64,000 bases of DNA, taken from assembly GCA_964035545.1 (NCBI GenBank), contig OZ037772.1, positions 11,907,818 through 11,971,817 on the forward strand, given 5' to 3'. The position numbers and the translations under genes were made by a program. The notes under the pieces were generated by a model. It was not told the origin of the DNA. It saw only the letters and a list, made by a program, of their open reading frames with translations, and searched no databases. Below, piece after piece: positions 45,021 to 56,302 of the stretch. Source of the DNA: Bugula neritina (lineage: Eukaryota; Bryozoa; Gymnolaemata; Cheilostomatida; Bugulidae). Each line of letters opens with the position of its first letter. Positions within the stretch are counted from its first letter, which is position 1.

Positions 45021-46244
45021 TTCAACATTGTATTTATAACACGCATATAGGTGTTTGGTATTATATGTATGGAATGCTTCACCCATTTCCTTACAATGAT
45101 ATCAGTGCGTTCTTAAATTTTGTGGCAATTACCATGTCAAAACATAATTTTATAACAATCCAACAAATAATATCTTGAAGATGCAATAAATTGTTGAAAA
45201 CTGTAGTGAATTATAAATATACATTTATTTATTAAACAATATTTCATATCATATAATGAAAATTAAACAAATTTGTTGTGTTATATTTAACATAAAGTCT
45301 ATGCATAAATGTTTTTACTATGATATACTCAAACAAACCGTCTACATGATTCCACCATCTATAAGGTAGGCATCAATAGCTTAATGTTGTCAATGTTGTT
45401 AATTTCAAAATTATAACAAATATTAAACACTAATTTGCTATTAAATAATAATGCAACCTAAAAAGTGTAACTTTGCAGCACATAATACAACTACAAATTA
45501 AAGCTCAATGTAAATATGTAAGGTATTACTCAAAGCTATAATTATATGACTCATCAGCAGTCATCAAAGTTATTATATAAAGCTGACAAATTCCACTCAA
45601 CAAGCAAGAGCTAGATGTACATTATATAACGACTCATTTAACAGGTGCAGGTAGAAGAGAACTCTAGTTATAGTAACTATATAGGGAAGGGGCTTTCAAT
45701 ATTTTAATATAATATGAAATATAACTTCAATGATGTAAACGTTCAGCGACCAAACGAAATAGATTGAATCTGTAGGCATGTGAATCCTGTAACATATGGT
45801 GAAGCAGTATTTTCTTGCTATGTTGGTTTACAAATGAAATTCATGAATGGTTTAACAAAGAATCTTGTTGAAAGATCAATTGAAACAAATAATAATTTTA
45901 ATGTATAATAAGTAACCCTCATATAAAACAGCGAAGCACCCAATCAAGTGAAGTATAATAGCAGAGAACCTAGGTGGAGTTAGAATAGCTAGTACTTGCA
46001 GGTGTGTTGAATACAATTTGGTTTTACATTATAATCCATTAGCTATTCAAATTTAGATGCATATATAACACAAAAACTCTATAGCTATACAACCGACATA
46101 CTTATTTTAAAGAACCATTATATGTAAATCGCTTTAGCTTATGTATAACGAGGCTGTATTATGAGCTGGTTATTTTGTTTAGCATACCACAACATTGCAA
46201 GAGTTGTCTGATCTAAGCAAATAGTTTCCTTTAGAAAACTACAA

Positions 46245-46473
46245 GGACAATAACTGGCTACAGTGAGTGTACTTTTTCCTATCTAAAGTAGACTATTATA
46301 ATAGGGTGACATCTGTCTGCTGCATGCAATCAACCTACCTGCCAGTACCTGTCAGTAACTGTCAGATACCCTGCAGCTTTTCAGTCATACGCATCGTTTT
46401 CTTATCACTTTTATACGCCTTTATTTTCTTGCACAATTTCATTCTGGCACTTCTCTTTACAGCTGCAAATTTT
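46245..46473 (+). promoter_or_regulatory. Conserved promoter/leader-exon block of gene A
   Basis: About 230 bp matches 58330-58563 almost base for base, while flanking DNA is less conserved and AT-rich. It ends in a donor (ttt|gtaagtata, gt at 46474). An acceptor (tttattctag) lies just before the ATG at 47545. The block is therefore probably promoter plus a non-coding first exon, with a 5'UTR intron of about 1.07 kb. Confidence 0.5.
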
Positions 46474-46699
46474 GTAAGTATAACTGAAGTTTACACAAAG
46501 AAAGTTTGGTATATTATCAGTATTGACTAGTCATATACCTTCATTTGTTAGGAGTAACAAAGTTTTAGCAGATTAATTGTAAAACTTACACTTTTTTAAA
46601 GCAAGAAGATAAATTTCACTCCTTATATTATTATAGCTTCTGATCAAAACTGTACTATATTATATATAAACTTCTTTCATTATATAATTATAGTGTATA

Positions 46700-46718
46700 T
46701 ATATATATAAATATATAA

Positions 46719-46778
<60 letters not shown>

Positions 46779-46790
46779 TTATATATTTAT
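46700..46790. repeat. (AT)n microsatellite
   Basis: Long AT repeat inside the presumed leader intron. It is much shorter in unit 3 (about 58785). Confidence 0.9.
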
Positions 46791-47544
46791 ATGTATATGC
46801 ATGCAAGTTGGCCTAGTTTCTAGTTGTTCTACAGTATTATATCTATACATATATTATTCACTTTACAATTATGAGTGTGTACATACAGTAAAATATTTTT
46901 GAACTTGCGCATGAATGTTTTACTATTAGCAAATCTATGACCTAAAATTAGCAATATTTTGACCACATTATAATATATATGTCTTATTTTGAGAAAAAAT
47001 CCTTAATATTTTTAATTGATTCATGTTAGAATTGAGCGAAGGATTTTCCACACACTATTTTCACTCATTTTAATAGTATCAACATAAAGTATACTTTAAA
47101 CTAACAATTTGCTTCATATAACAAGTTTAATCAACATTGATACCATACTTTCAGATAGTTCAGATATTTAAACAGAGCATTGCATTTCAAGACTGAGTTT
47201 TAATAAAGTGTTTCTTTTAAATTAAAGTAAATTAATCTAATCTGCAAATTCTTGTTTAATTTATCATCATTATAGCATAAAACTTCGAAACCAATTAGTG
47301 ACATCGCTTTCTGACAATGACGGGGAAATTATTATGATCATGTTAGATACTTGAATTATTTTGTTTGAGTTCAACTAATTACTTAAAATGCTTTTGATAT
47401 CACAAAATTAGCGTTAGTTCTATTCACTTTCTATAATTATTCTATTAAAATCTGTCATCATTTAAATGGACAATTGGTAAAAACATTAAGCTGGTGCTCA
47501 GGTGACAAACTATATTAACTTTAGTTTGTATTTATTCTAGAGTG

Positions 47545-48198
47545 ATGGCATCAAATCAATTAAGTGAAACAGGAGAAATACTTAAACGTGCTAAGGCTAT
47601 AGATCATGTGCTAGTGGTGACCACGTTTGTTATACGGAACTATTGCAACAAAATCCTAACCGATGGTTTAGTCATACCAGAAAGCGGAAGAGTATCCGAT
47701 CCTCCCCCTAGTGTGATCGCCGAGGGAGCCACAGGCTATATGATTGCACACAAGACAAATTCATCATTGTTTGGATCTGCTGGGATTCTTTGTTACAACA
47801 TTTCAGAACAAAGAATCATGGCCATTAGATGGGAAGTAAGATATCCATCTCATTACAACACCCTCGTTGTTGGCATACTCCACAAAAGGTCTCGACCCAA
47901 CCCGAAAAACTTGAAACTAAAATACAAGTTGTTCCATGAAATGAATGTCAAGTCTTCAAACTCTACGTTTGTCAAAAAGGAGTATAACGACACTTGCGAG
48001 GCCATTTATTACCCGGGAGATGGTGTTGTGGTGGAGGCCTCCATGGGCATGACACGCCGACCTCTCATTGAGATTGCAGTCTACCCGAGACAAGTTGAGG
48101 ATCTTGCTGATAACTGGAAATCTAAAATCAGCCGAGCCCAACTCGAAAGCAACAATTCAAAAGCTGACGAGGCAGCAAAAGACAATGATGAAGTATAA
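47545..48198 (+). CDS. Actinoporin-like protein, copy A, intact, 217 aa
   Basis: This is a single open frame from ATG 47545 to TAA 48196-48198. The layout resembles actinoporins: an N-terminal helical stretch, then a beta-sandwich with SSLFGSAGILCY, the WEVRYPSHYNTLVVGI region that corresponds to the family's membrane-binding loop area, and a closing RPLIEIAVYP strand. A polar tail rich in Asp, Glu and Ser is extra. Family members bind sphingomyelin-type membranes and can oligomerise into pores. Here the aromatic cluster of the lipid-binding loop looks reduced and no signal peptide is visible, so an intracellular or non-lytic role is possible. Family assignment is by pattern, moderate confidence. 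A leader intron is inferred from the acceptor just before the ATG. Confidence 0.65.
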   Translation: MASNQLSETGEILKRAKAIDHVLVVTTFVIRNYCNKILTDGLVIPESGRVSDPPPSVIAEGATGYMIAHKTNSSLFGSAGILCYNISEQRIMAIRWEVRYPSHYNTLVVGILHKRSRPNPKNLKLKYKLFHEMNVKSSNSTFVKKEYNDTCEAIYYPGDGVVVEASMGMTRRPLIEIAVYPRQVEDLADNWKSKISRAQLESNNSKADEAAKDNDEV

Positions 48199-49685
48199 GT
48201 TGAATCTTTTGAGTCTAAAAAGATATATAATATTACTATTGTTGAGTTTTTTATTTGTTGGTAAATCTTTATTATAGATTACAACAACTATAGGATGTGT
48301 TGTTTATTATTTTAGTGCTAGGGTATGGCTACATGAGGACCAAAACGCAGAAGCAAAGATTACATACGGTGCTCGCTAAATAGTGATCATGCAGTTATAA
48401 TTAGATTATTTCTGCATACAAGCTGGCCGTTCATCATTTGGTGGGCTAAAATCCACATGAAATTCATTTCTCTGTGTTATATCTTGAAGTGTTTGAAGTG
48501 CAGCCTATTCTAAAGATGTCACCTTGCTCACCAATAAGTTTAAAATAATAATATATTTTTTTTTTCAATTTGATTTATTTTTTTAACACTTTATATACAG
48601 TTGGCTTTGTACAACTATTCATGCAGTCTATTTATCAAATGGATCATTTACTCAAATACATAATTATAATTTAAAAAAACTAAATGAGTGTTTGATCAGT
48701 CTTACAAAACAATAATTGAATAATTTCAAACATATGCTATATTATGCATATGTGTATGAAATGAAAAAAGATCTATTTTGCATGAAAATATATATTTGCT
48801 ATACCTTTATATTATGTTTATATTTTGCTTACACAAATATTTTTTTCTAAACAGCTAGCATTTCTTATGGATAATAACTATTTTATCTCCAGCAAATTAG
48901 CTAAATAAACTTCAATCATATTTGAAATAAATGCTGATTTTACACAAAATAAAAAGTGAATTATATACTTGGAAAAAACAACCTAAAGTCATTTTATCAA
49001 CTTAGCCTTTATATGTTTTCTTACACGGTTGTTTTATTCATATTACCTGCGTTTCTTACCTGGTAATATGATCTAGAACATGGCTATAAAACAATAGAAA
49101 ACTTCCCAATAAAGCAAAGTGATACTGGAAAAACTTCAAACTTTAGAAATCTGCCAATAAGGCCTACTGATTATAGTACTGAGAAGGTCAAGGACCATCA
49201 GTGATGCCAGGAATGGCGTTTGGTTCTGATTGGTCCAAGTAAAATGCCCTCAAACTATCTTGTAAGCATAGTAAGACCATTAGGGGTTATCACAAGGATC
49301 AATATATATAACACAAACATGAATTTGATGTTAAATGATGTGTTAATCAGTGGTTGCATCGATGAAACATAGGAATACTGCCTAATGTTGATTTTCTGGG
49401 TGTAATACTTTTAAATTTAACCCTGGATAGTGTCATGCAAAGTCCTATAAATGGCAATTTATCTGTGCTATCTAGGGGTGATTGGGTCGCTTCAGACAGC
49501 GCATTATATTCCTAAGTTGACCCTCGACCTATATTGTTTGCTCTTCAGAATAATATTGACATGCATATATTTATCTGTCAGGGTAGACTTGATAATGTGG
49601 AGGTTTTACTCTTTCACATGGACAGGCTATTTATTTTACAGATTAAACATCATGTGGCTTATCTGTTAAGTTACTTATAAGATAA
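48199..49685. other. 3'UTR and downstream spacer of unit 1
   Basis: Contains the 3'UTR and a spacer matched in units 2 (about 50640-53310) and 3 (about 60110-62090). A 'tagtgctagggtatggctac' block near 48315 marks all three. No gene seen. Confidence 0.55.
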
Positions 49686-50374
49686 ATTTGTCAAAAAGGT
49701 GTATAACGAGGGTTGTGAGGCCATGTATTACCCCGGAGATGGTGTTGTGGTCGAAGCCTCCATGGGCATGACACATCGACCTCTCATTGAGATTGCAATC
49801 TACCCGAGAACAGTTGTGCATCTTGCTGATAACTGCAGGAAATCTAAAATCAGTCAAGTTGCGTTTATACCTCTGCTGAAAAAAGTACCGAGTTTAGGTT
49901 AAAAACGCTTTTCCGGGTACCCCTTTATAGTCAAACTTAAACTCGTTGAAATCATATTGATGCGGTTGCTCACTTTCTGAAATTGAAATTTGACTCGCAT
50001 AATAGCTATTTGATGCCCTTTGTAAATGTCGTGAATTAGTGAAGCGGAAAGCATAAAAGCGATAATTGAGAAAGCGTAGGCTATATAATTATAACCGTAT
50101 AAGTACGTTGTCTAATCGCCAAGGTAATAACTAAATAACGATGTTTACAAGGAGTTATTACTCCTATTCCAAAATTGGCCGATTAAGTTATCACAGTACA
50201 AAAATTTCAACGGGTGGCTTTTACAATGCAATGCAACTCGGAGAAATTTCAACCCGGCCAAATTGAAATTTTGACCGAAAATCATGAAGGTATAAACGCA
50301 ACTTTAGGCTCATCTTGACAGCAACTATTCAAGAACTCAAAACAATTCGGAAGATGCTGATGATGATGTATAGG
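49686..50374 (+). pseudogene. Actinoporin-like copy C, 3' fragment split by a MITE
   Basis: Only the C-terminal third remains (from the FVKK-like strand onward, 49686-49855), then a 449-bp insertion, then the degenerate tail at 50305-50374. The 5' part is absent at the unit junction. It cannot encode the full fold. Confidence 0.75.
49856..50304. mobile_element. 449-bp MITE inserted in actinoporin-like copy C
   Basis: It begins 'aagttgcgtttatacct' and ends with its reverse complement (aggtataaacgcaactt). Comparison with copy A shows that the element interrupts otherwise alignable gene sequence. No coding capacity. The target duplication is not clear. Confidence 0.82.
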
Positions 50375-50480
50375 ACTTTTGACTTTAGTTTAATGGAACA
50401 TAATATTACTAGTACTGAGTTTAGCACAACATATTACTAGTACTGAGTTTAACAGAACATTACTATATAATATAATATAT

Positions 50481-50637
50481 AATTATAATAAAATACACCT
50501 CGGTTATAATCTCATATGATTATGAATGATTAACAAATGGAAAACAATCAATACTATAATATGGTATTGATCGTTTTCCATTTGTTAATCATTCATAATC
50601 ATATGAGATTATAACCGAGGTGTATTTTATTATAATT
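50481..50637. repeat. 157-bp near-perfect hairpin
   Basis: Arms of about 75 bp starting 'aattataataaaatacacc' are complementary with one visible mismatch. It sits where unit 1 has only a short AT stretch, so it is an insertion or a foldback duplication. Confidence 0.9.
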
Positions 50638-51059
50638 ATTAGTGTTAGGGTGGGGCCGCATGCAGACCGAATGCAAGAGCAAACACCCCACACAATGCTG
50701 AATAGTAATTCATTATCTCCCCCCCCCCATATTTGCTGCTCTGTGTTGTATTGGAGCACAGGTACGTCTTCCTATGTTTTGCAATCATTCAATTTTTAGA
50801 ATAATTTCTTTTAAAATTTGACTTGTTTTTTTAACATTTCATATAATGCAGCATTTAATTTTTTACAAACTGTTCTGCTAGCTAATTATTGATTATTGAT
50901 TATAATTAATTTAAATAATTATAACTTGAAAAAGCTCAACTTATGTCTTATAACTTTTTGTCGGATAATTTTATACCTATTCTATATTATAATTATATAA
51001 ATATATATTATATAAAATATATAACATATATTATATATATAAAATATATAATATAGATA

Positions 51060-51062
51060 TAT

Positions 51063-51106
<44 letters not shown>
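51060..51106. repeat. (AT)n microsatellite abutting the Penelope-like element
   Basis: A similar (AT)n tract flanks the other end at about 52408-52446. Confidence 0.9.
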
Positions 51107-51110
<4 letters not shown>

Positions 51111-51167
51111 GTATACGAGAAACATTGTTATTTATTACTTTATTAAGTAAAGTAATTACACTGATAT

Positions 51168-51194
51168 TTCGGGTACCACTGTACCCATCTTCAG
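51168..51194 (-). ncRNA. Hammerhead-ribozyme-like core, left arm
   Basis: The minus strand reads CTGAAGA, a six-pair stem (gggtac/gtaccc), then GAAA. This matches the CUGANGA...GAAA core of hammerhead ribozymes known from Penelope-like pseudo-LTRs. Stem III would be minimal (aua/ugu), and stem I pairing is weak by eye. Confidence 0.5.
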
Positions 51195-51455
51195 AGTAGC
51201 AATGAATGAAATTCAAAAATTAATATGTTACGTTAGACGTTATGCATGACACAAAGAATAGAGAAAGGCAGTTATTGTAAATTATCGAAACTTAGGGAGA
51301 TAATCTTATTTTATATATTACGCAGGTCAAAAATTATACTGAATTTTTTTTTTTGCATAAAAAATAAATTAGAGTTGACAAAAAAATAAAATAGATATCC
51401 AAATATAAAAACAGCAAGAATTAGTGAAACTATGTGAGAGTTGAGTAGTGTGGAG

Positions 51456-51840
51456 CTATTGATATAGTTTTAGTGGTATGGAGTAATTTTGTTTATTGAG
51501 TTGCGGTTTTATTTGTTTAATGTAGAGAGCTTCGGCTACTTTTCGATGGTGGATTCCTTTAAATGAATGATTTAAAACTGTTACATTGTCTATTGATATG
51601 ATTCCATGATTAGTGGTAGAGATGTGTTGATAAATTTTGGAATTGATGTCATGGCAGTGTTCATGTATCCTGTGTGATAGGCGACGTCCGGTTTCGCCTA
51701 CATATGTTTGTTGACAGGTAGCTTCAGGGCAGGTTATTTTGTAGACTAGGTTGTGAGTGTGTTCTTTATTGGTCTTATCTTTGAGATTAAAATATGAACT
51801 TAAGGGGGTTCCTTTAAATAAAATTCGGGCATCATTCCAA
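51456..51840 (-). pseudogene. C-terminal GIY-YIG endonuclease part of a Penelope-like polyprotein, truncated
   Basis: Open on the minus strand from about 51840 to TAG at 51458-51456, without a start. It reads WNDARILFKGTP, then LVYKITCPE and TYVGETGRRLSHRIHEH, the GIY-YIG-type nuclease core with its conserved Arg. The remainder of the polyprotein (reverse transcriptase) is absent, so it is a remnant. The nuclease would nick the target DNA during insertion. Confidence 0.78.
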
Positions 51841-52021
51841 AATTTATCAACACATCTCTACCACTAATCATGGAATCATATCAATAGACAATGTAACAGT
51901 TTTAAATCATTCATTTAAAGGAATCCACCATCGAAAAGTAGCCGAAGCTTTCTACATTAAACAAATAAAACCGCAACTCAATAAACAAAATTACTCCATA
52001 CCACTAAAACTATATCAATAG
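51834..52021 (+). pseudogene. Second, shorter copy of the same nuclease C-terminus (right arm)
   Basis: Starts mid-protein at the inverted-repeat breakpoint and ends at TAG 52019-52021 with the same IPLKLYQ end. The GIY and YIG blocks are missing. Confidence 0.75.
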
Positions 52022-52284
52022 CTCCACACTACTCAACTCTCACTTAGTTTCACTAATTCTTGCTGTTTTTATATTTGGATATCTATTTTATTTTTTTGTC
52101 AACTCTAATTTATTTTTTATGCAAAAAAAAAAAAAATCAGTATAATTTTTGACCTGCGTAATATATAAAATAAGATTATCTCCCTAAGTTTCGATAATTT
52201 ACAATAACTGCCTTTCTCTATTCTTTGTGTCATGCATAACGTCTAACGTAACATATTAATTTTTGAATTTCATTCATTGCTACT

Positions 52285-52312
52285 CTGAAGATGGGTACAG
52301 TGGTACCCGAAA
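52285..52312 (+). ncRNA. Hammerhead-ribozyme-like core, right arm
   Basis: CTGAAGA at 52285-52291, stem gggtac/gtaccc, GAAA at 52309-52312. Mirror image of the motif in the left arm, so a read-through transcript would carry one sense and one antisense copy. Confidence 0.5.
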
Positions 52313-52406
52313 TATCAGTGTAATTACTTTACCTAATAAAGTAATAAATAACAATGTTTCTCGTATACCTATTTATAATCAAATTGCTAGCTCGTAAAGA
52401 TATATT

Positions 52407-52450
<44 letters not shown>

Positions 52451-53675
52451 CATGTGTGTGTGCGCGTGTGTGAAATTTAAAAAAAGACTCATATGATATA
52501 TATAATTATGTTAATTGCTACAATAGTGAAGTCCCCATACACTTTTGTTTACATTATTTTCTTACAGAGCTTTTAAATCTTTGATGGATAATTATTATTA
52601 TTATATGAACATGCTTAGTCGAGTTAGATTTCGATAATTTAAAGTAAGCAATTATTTTACACAAACTAAAAGATGAATTATACTTAGAAGAAAGAGTCTA
52701 TAAAGTCATCTCATAAACTTAGCTTTAGTTTCCCATATGATTGTTACCTTGGTTTCTTACCTGTCACATATCTAAACTCTTATAGACTCTAGAGTATGGC
52801 TAAACAATAGACACCTTCTCAATGAAGCAAAATCATATTAGATGTTTCAAATTTTAGGAATCAGCCCATTTTACTTATATAGTGATATATATATAAAACT
52901 ATACAGGTTAGCCAAAGCGTCATGTACATGTAGTTCAAGCTGAAAACTGCAAATAATGTATTCAGGTTGAGAGTTGAAGTGTAAAATTTATTACAAAAAA
53001 TATGATAAACTTGTCTGTAATAAAATTACAAGTTTATTGTTTTGCATAGTACTCTTAAACAAGCCGCCATGCATGCATATAGCCAAATAAATAGCAATCT
53101 ATCTGTGCTATCTATAGGGGTGTGTAGGCTGCCTTCAGACAATGTATTGCATACCTAAGTTGACCCTCTGTGCCTGTGTTGTTTGCTCTTCAGGAAAAAG
53201 ATTGACATATTTATCTGTTATTGGTTATATATTCTATCACAGTGACAAGCTATTATCTTCTAGATTAAACACCGTGTGGCTTATCTGTTAAGTTACTTAT
53301 AAGATAAATTCTTTAAAACAATGCAAACAGAGTTAAACTTAAACTCAAATAATCAGACAGTTCTAGTCATAATTTGTAGTTACAGTTACAGTTGTTATTG
53401 AACTCAACCTAGAATTAAAAAGCTTATTTATTGGTAATTTAGATTATCCATGTGTATTATAACATGCATATAGGCTTTTGGTATTTGTGTGTGGAATGTT
53501 TCACCCATTTTCTTACAATGATATCAGTGTGTTCTTCAACTCTGCAACAATTATCATGTCAATACATGATTTTGTATTACAGACAACGTATATAATCTTG
53601 AAGATGCAATAAATTGTTGAAATTTCTAGTGAGTTATAAATACATTTATTTATTAACCAATATTTATTATATCCA

Positions 53676-56212
53676 CAGGTCATACTTTTCATTTTCTGGC
53701 TCTTTGCCAGGTGCTTTATGTTCTATATGAACAATGTTCCACTGATAGCTCGAACAGGTCGAATGTCACAGAAACAAAAAAAATATGAAAAGATAAAGAA
53801 ACTTATGTTCTCCAATATACTTTTTTATTTTTTTCAAAAGCCAATTCATGTTTAAGTTATAGCTTGTTGAAAAACATAGTCCCCCTTCCACATTCTTTTC
53901 AATTTATACGCTCCTGACTTGTTATTGTGTCTCAATATGCCTTGTATTTGAGTGCTTGTTAGTCTCGCTTCACTAACTTTGCCTATACTTCACAAGTGCC
54001 AGTGCTGCTGGCTCAAAAGCTAAATGTTATAAACTGTCAGCTAAAACCCAATCTTGTATTCCTAGGTTAGTTGGCCTAAATAAAACAATAGTCAAATCAT
54101 GATTTCATGTTTTAAAAATTTACTCTATTCTAACCTGCTGCCTAGCTAGTTCTATTTTTGATGTATAATTACAAAATTTGTGATACATTTTTTTGGCAAC
54201 CATGTGATTTATAAAATTATCATTATAATATATTATATAGTATTATGTGTGTTTTTATTATACTGCATAATATCTATTTTATCATTGTTGTGCAAACAAG
54301 TGCAATTAACCTAGTTTTCAAAATGTACCTCTAAATTAACAGAATATCAGTTTAGATATTTTCATGCTTTGTAAGGTAAACCTAAAAAAAGAGGCTGTAT
54401 TCCCAAAGTAAAGGGTGTTGAACTATGAACTATATTAGATTAGCCACTCTGCTACCAAGTGCATCAGTATAATATTATATGAATAGCTCTGATGTTTTGT
54501 CTCCGGTGGCTGGCTGCGATATGATAACTTGGCCAACTTCCAAGAGTTTAAAATTGGCGCAATTATTCAAGAGGTTACATACTGCACAGAGCTAGCAGTG
54601 ATAGTAACCTTGCTATTGGCAGTACTTATTACAACTGCCAGCATATAAGCTGCATTGTAGAATGCCATTGGGGTAGGCTAGTAAAACCAAATTCTGCTCT
54701 CTAATATACCTTAGACACAATGCAGCAACATAATTTTTAGTTTCAAATTACATTTGCCACCCTTACATGAGCTGTGGGCTTCATAAAGATTCATATGATT
54801 AGAGATTTATGCTATAGGCCCTATCTGTGCTAGTGTATGATGAAAATAACACACCATTGTCAAAGTTAACTTCAAGTATGTTGTTTTCCAGAAACTCAGT
54901 AATGTCCATTTATCTCTCGCATACAAATACTTATGTAATAGCATACAGTTTAAGTTTTATTTTAGAGCACATCTGCAAACTCTACAATAAGAGCTTGCTT
55001 TACCAGTCTATTTCAGACCTGTTTTTGTAGCTAGTAATACGCAAGCTACTTATTTTTAAACTTTTGGGTTATTTGTTCAAAACCATTAGCTTTGCTAGTA
55101 ACCCGAGACTATTGCAACATTTGACCGCTATCAGCATGAATTGACAGCCTAATAATTATAACCCATTTGCGGGCGAAATGGTTATGTAATGATAGTTACT
55201 CATATAGTGTACAGCTCATTAACGATGACTGCGTGGTCCAGAGATTAGAGGTGTCAGCGAGGAGTTGGTTGGTCATGGTTCAACCCTGTTTTGTTGCAAT
55301 TTTTTTTGTCATTTCATGCAAATCCTACGCGTGTATAATAAATATGGCTATAATTGTAAAGTTTTTTTTTAACTTTTGTTCAACAGTAAGACAACATACA
55401 TGCATAATAGTTAGATACTGAACACTGGACTAAACCTTAAATTGATCTTATAGAATACAATGTACTTAAAATAATCATATGTGAATTAGAGAAACTGAAA
55501 GTACACTTGCTGCGCTATAGACAGACCTTTACTGACAAGACTGCAAAGTGAAGTGATTTAGCTGAAATTAACTCTGCCAAACAAACAAAGAATTATGTTG
55601 TACTGAGGCATTTTCAATATATTATTGTAACATAGTGAGATGATTCAGCTAAGTGCTAATGTAAAACAGGGAACATTATATTGGCAGAAATCCAATAGAT
55701 TGCCAATTTGTGCGAGAGGGTACTATATGTTATTGTGATAGCGCGCAGAGCGGCAAACGTACTAGAATGTTATAATTAGTCACAGGAGCGTAGCTAGAAC
55801 CACCATATGAAGAATTTAGAAAATTGCAGTGAAACTTGCAAAATGGTGTATGTTTTTACCAAATTGTGAAGAGCATAAACAGAATTTCAAAAAAAAAGAA
55901 AGTATATTAGAGAAAACATATCAAGGAATGTCAAGTTTAACTTTTAGACTTTATAAAATGAATTCCCTGTGCTACAGCAGTGGAACATGGAGGGTGTAAA
56001 ATTTTACTTTTTATGCAACAACTTTCTCAGAAAATTTTTTATTGAAAAATTAAAAGAGTCTATGAAAGAGGAATGCAAGAGCTATCTTTTCATGTAAAAT
56101 TTGTTAATGTGAGACAAAAACTGTTCGAGCTATCCCCTGGAAACCGTTTATATATAACATAAAGCAGTGCCTGAATCTGGAAAGTAATGACCTTAAACTA
56201 ACTGTGGATCAT
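53676..56212. other. About 2.5-kb insertion in unit 3
   Basis: Unit 1 is continuous at the matching point (about 45250), so this stretch was inserted in unit 3 or lost from unit 1. It is AT-rich, has no long frame, and includes a tRNA-like SINE candidate at 55220-55295. No clear terminal repeats were found. Confidence 0.55.
55220..55295 (+). mobile_element. tRNA-like SINE head candidate
   Basis: A-box-like 'tggtccagagattagagg' and B-box-like 'ggttcaaccct' at tRNA-like spacing. It resembles the head of the candidate at 34664. No acceptor-stem pairing, so not a tRNA gene. Confidence 0.45.
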
Positions 56213-56302
56213 AATAAAAATTAAACAAATTTGTCGTGTATACTTAACATAAAAATCGATGCATAAATATTTTACAATAATATACTCAAACAAACCTTCT
56301 GA

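Larger units (their letters stand above)
45021..49685 (+). repeat. Segmental triplication, unit 1 (intact actinoporin-like gene A)
   Basis: The unit starts near 'cgcatataggtgtttggta' (matched at about 53463) and ends with 'gttaagttacttataagata' (matched at 53289). It carries leader exon, gene and downstream spacer. Between units 1 and 3 the leader block is near identical, while the distal spacer is more diverged. Confidence 0.75.
51102..52376. mobile_element. Penelope-like element in inverted-repeat configuration
   Basis: Two 3'-terminal fragments of one element face each other: left arm 51102-51643 (minus) and right arm 51834-52376 (plus), near identical, with about 190 bp of single-copy element sequence between. 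The left fragment extends further 5' and encodes a GIY-YIG nuclease end; the right is truncated within it. Penelope-like elements encode reverse transcriptase plus GIY-YIG and often leave such inverted partial copies. The reverse transcriptase part is absent. Confidence 0.8.
49686..53450 (+). repeat. Segmental triplication, unit 2 (5'-deleted)
   Basis: The unit begins abruptly inside the gene: spacer of unit 1 is fused directly to the gene's 3' third at 49686. The leader block and 5' two thirds are missing. The downstream part matches unit 1 but is interrupted by three insertions (49856-50304, 50481-50637 and about 51102-52376). Confidence 0.7.

Noticed and set aside
46267-46530. Small membrane protein frame upstream of actinoporin-like copy A
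   Set aside because: The frame crosses the likely donor at 46474 and is not supported in the near-identical block of unit 3. The block is better read as promoter and leader exon.
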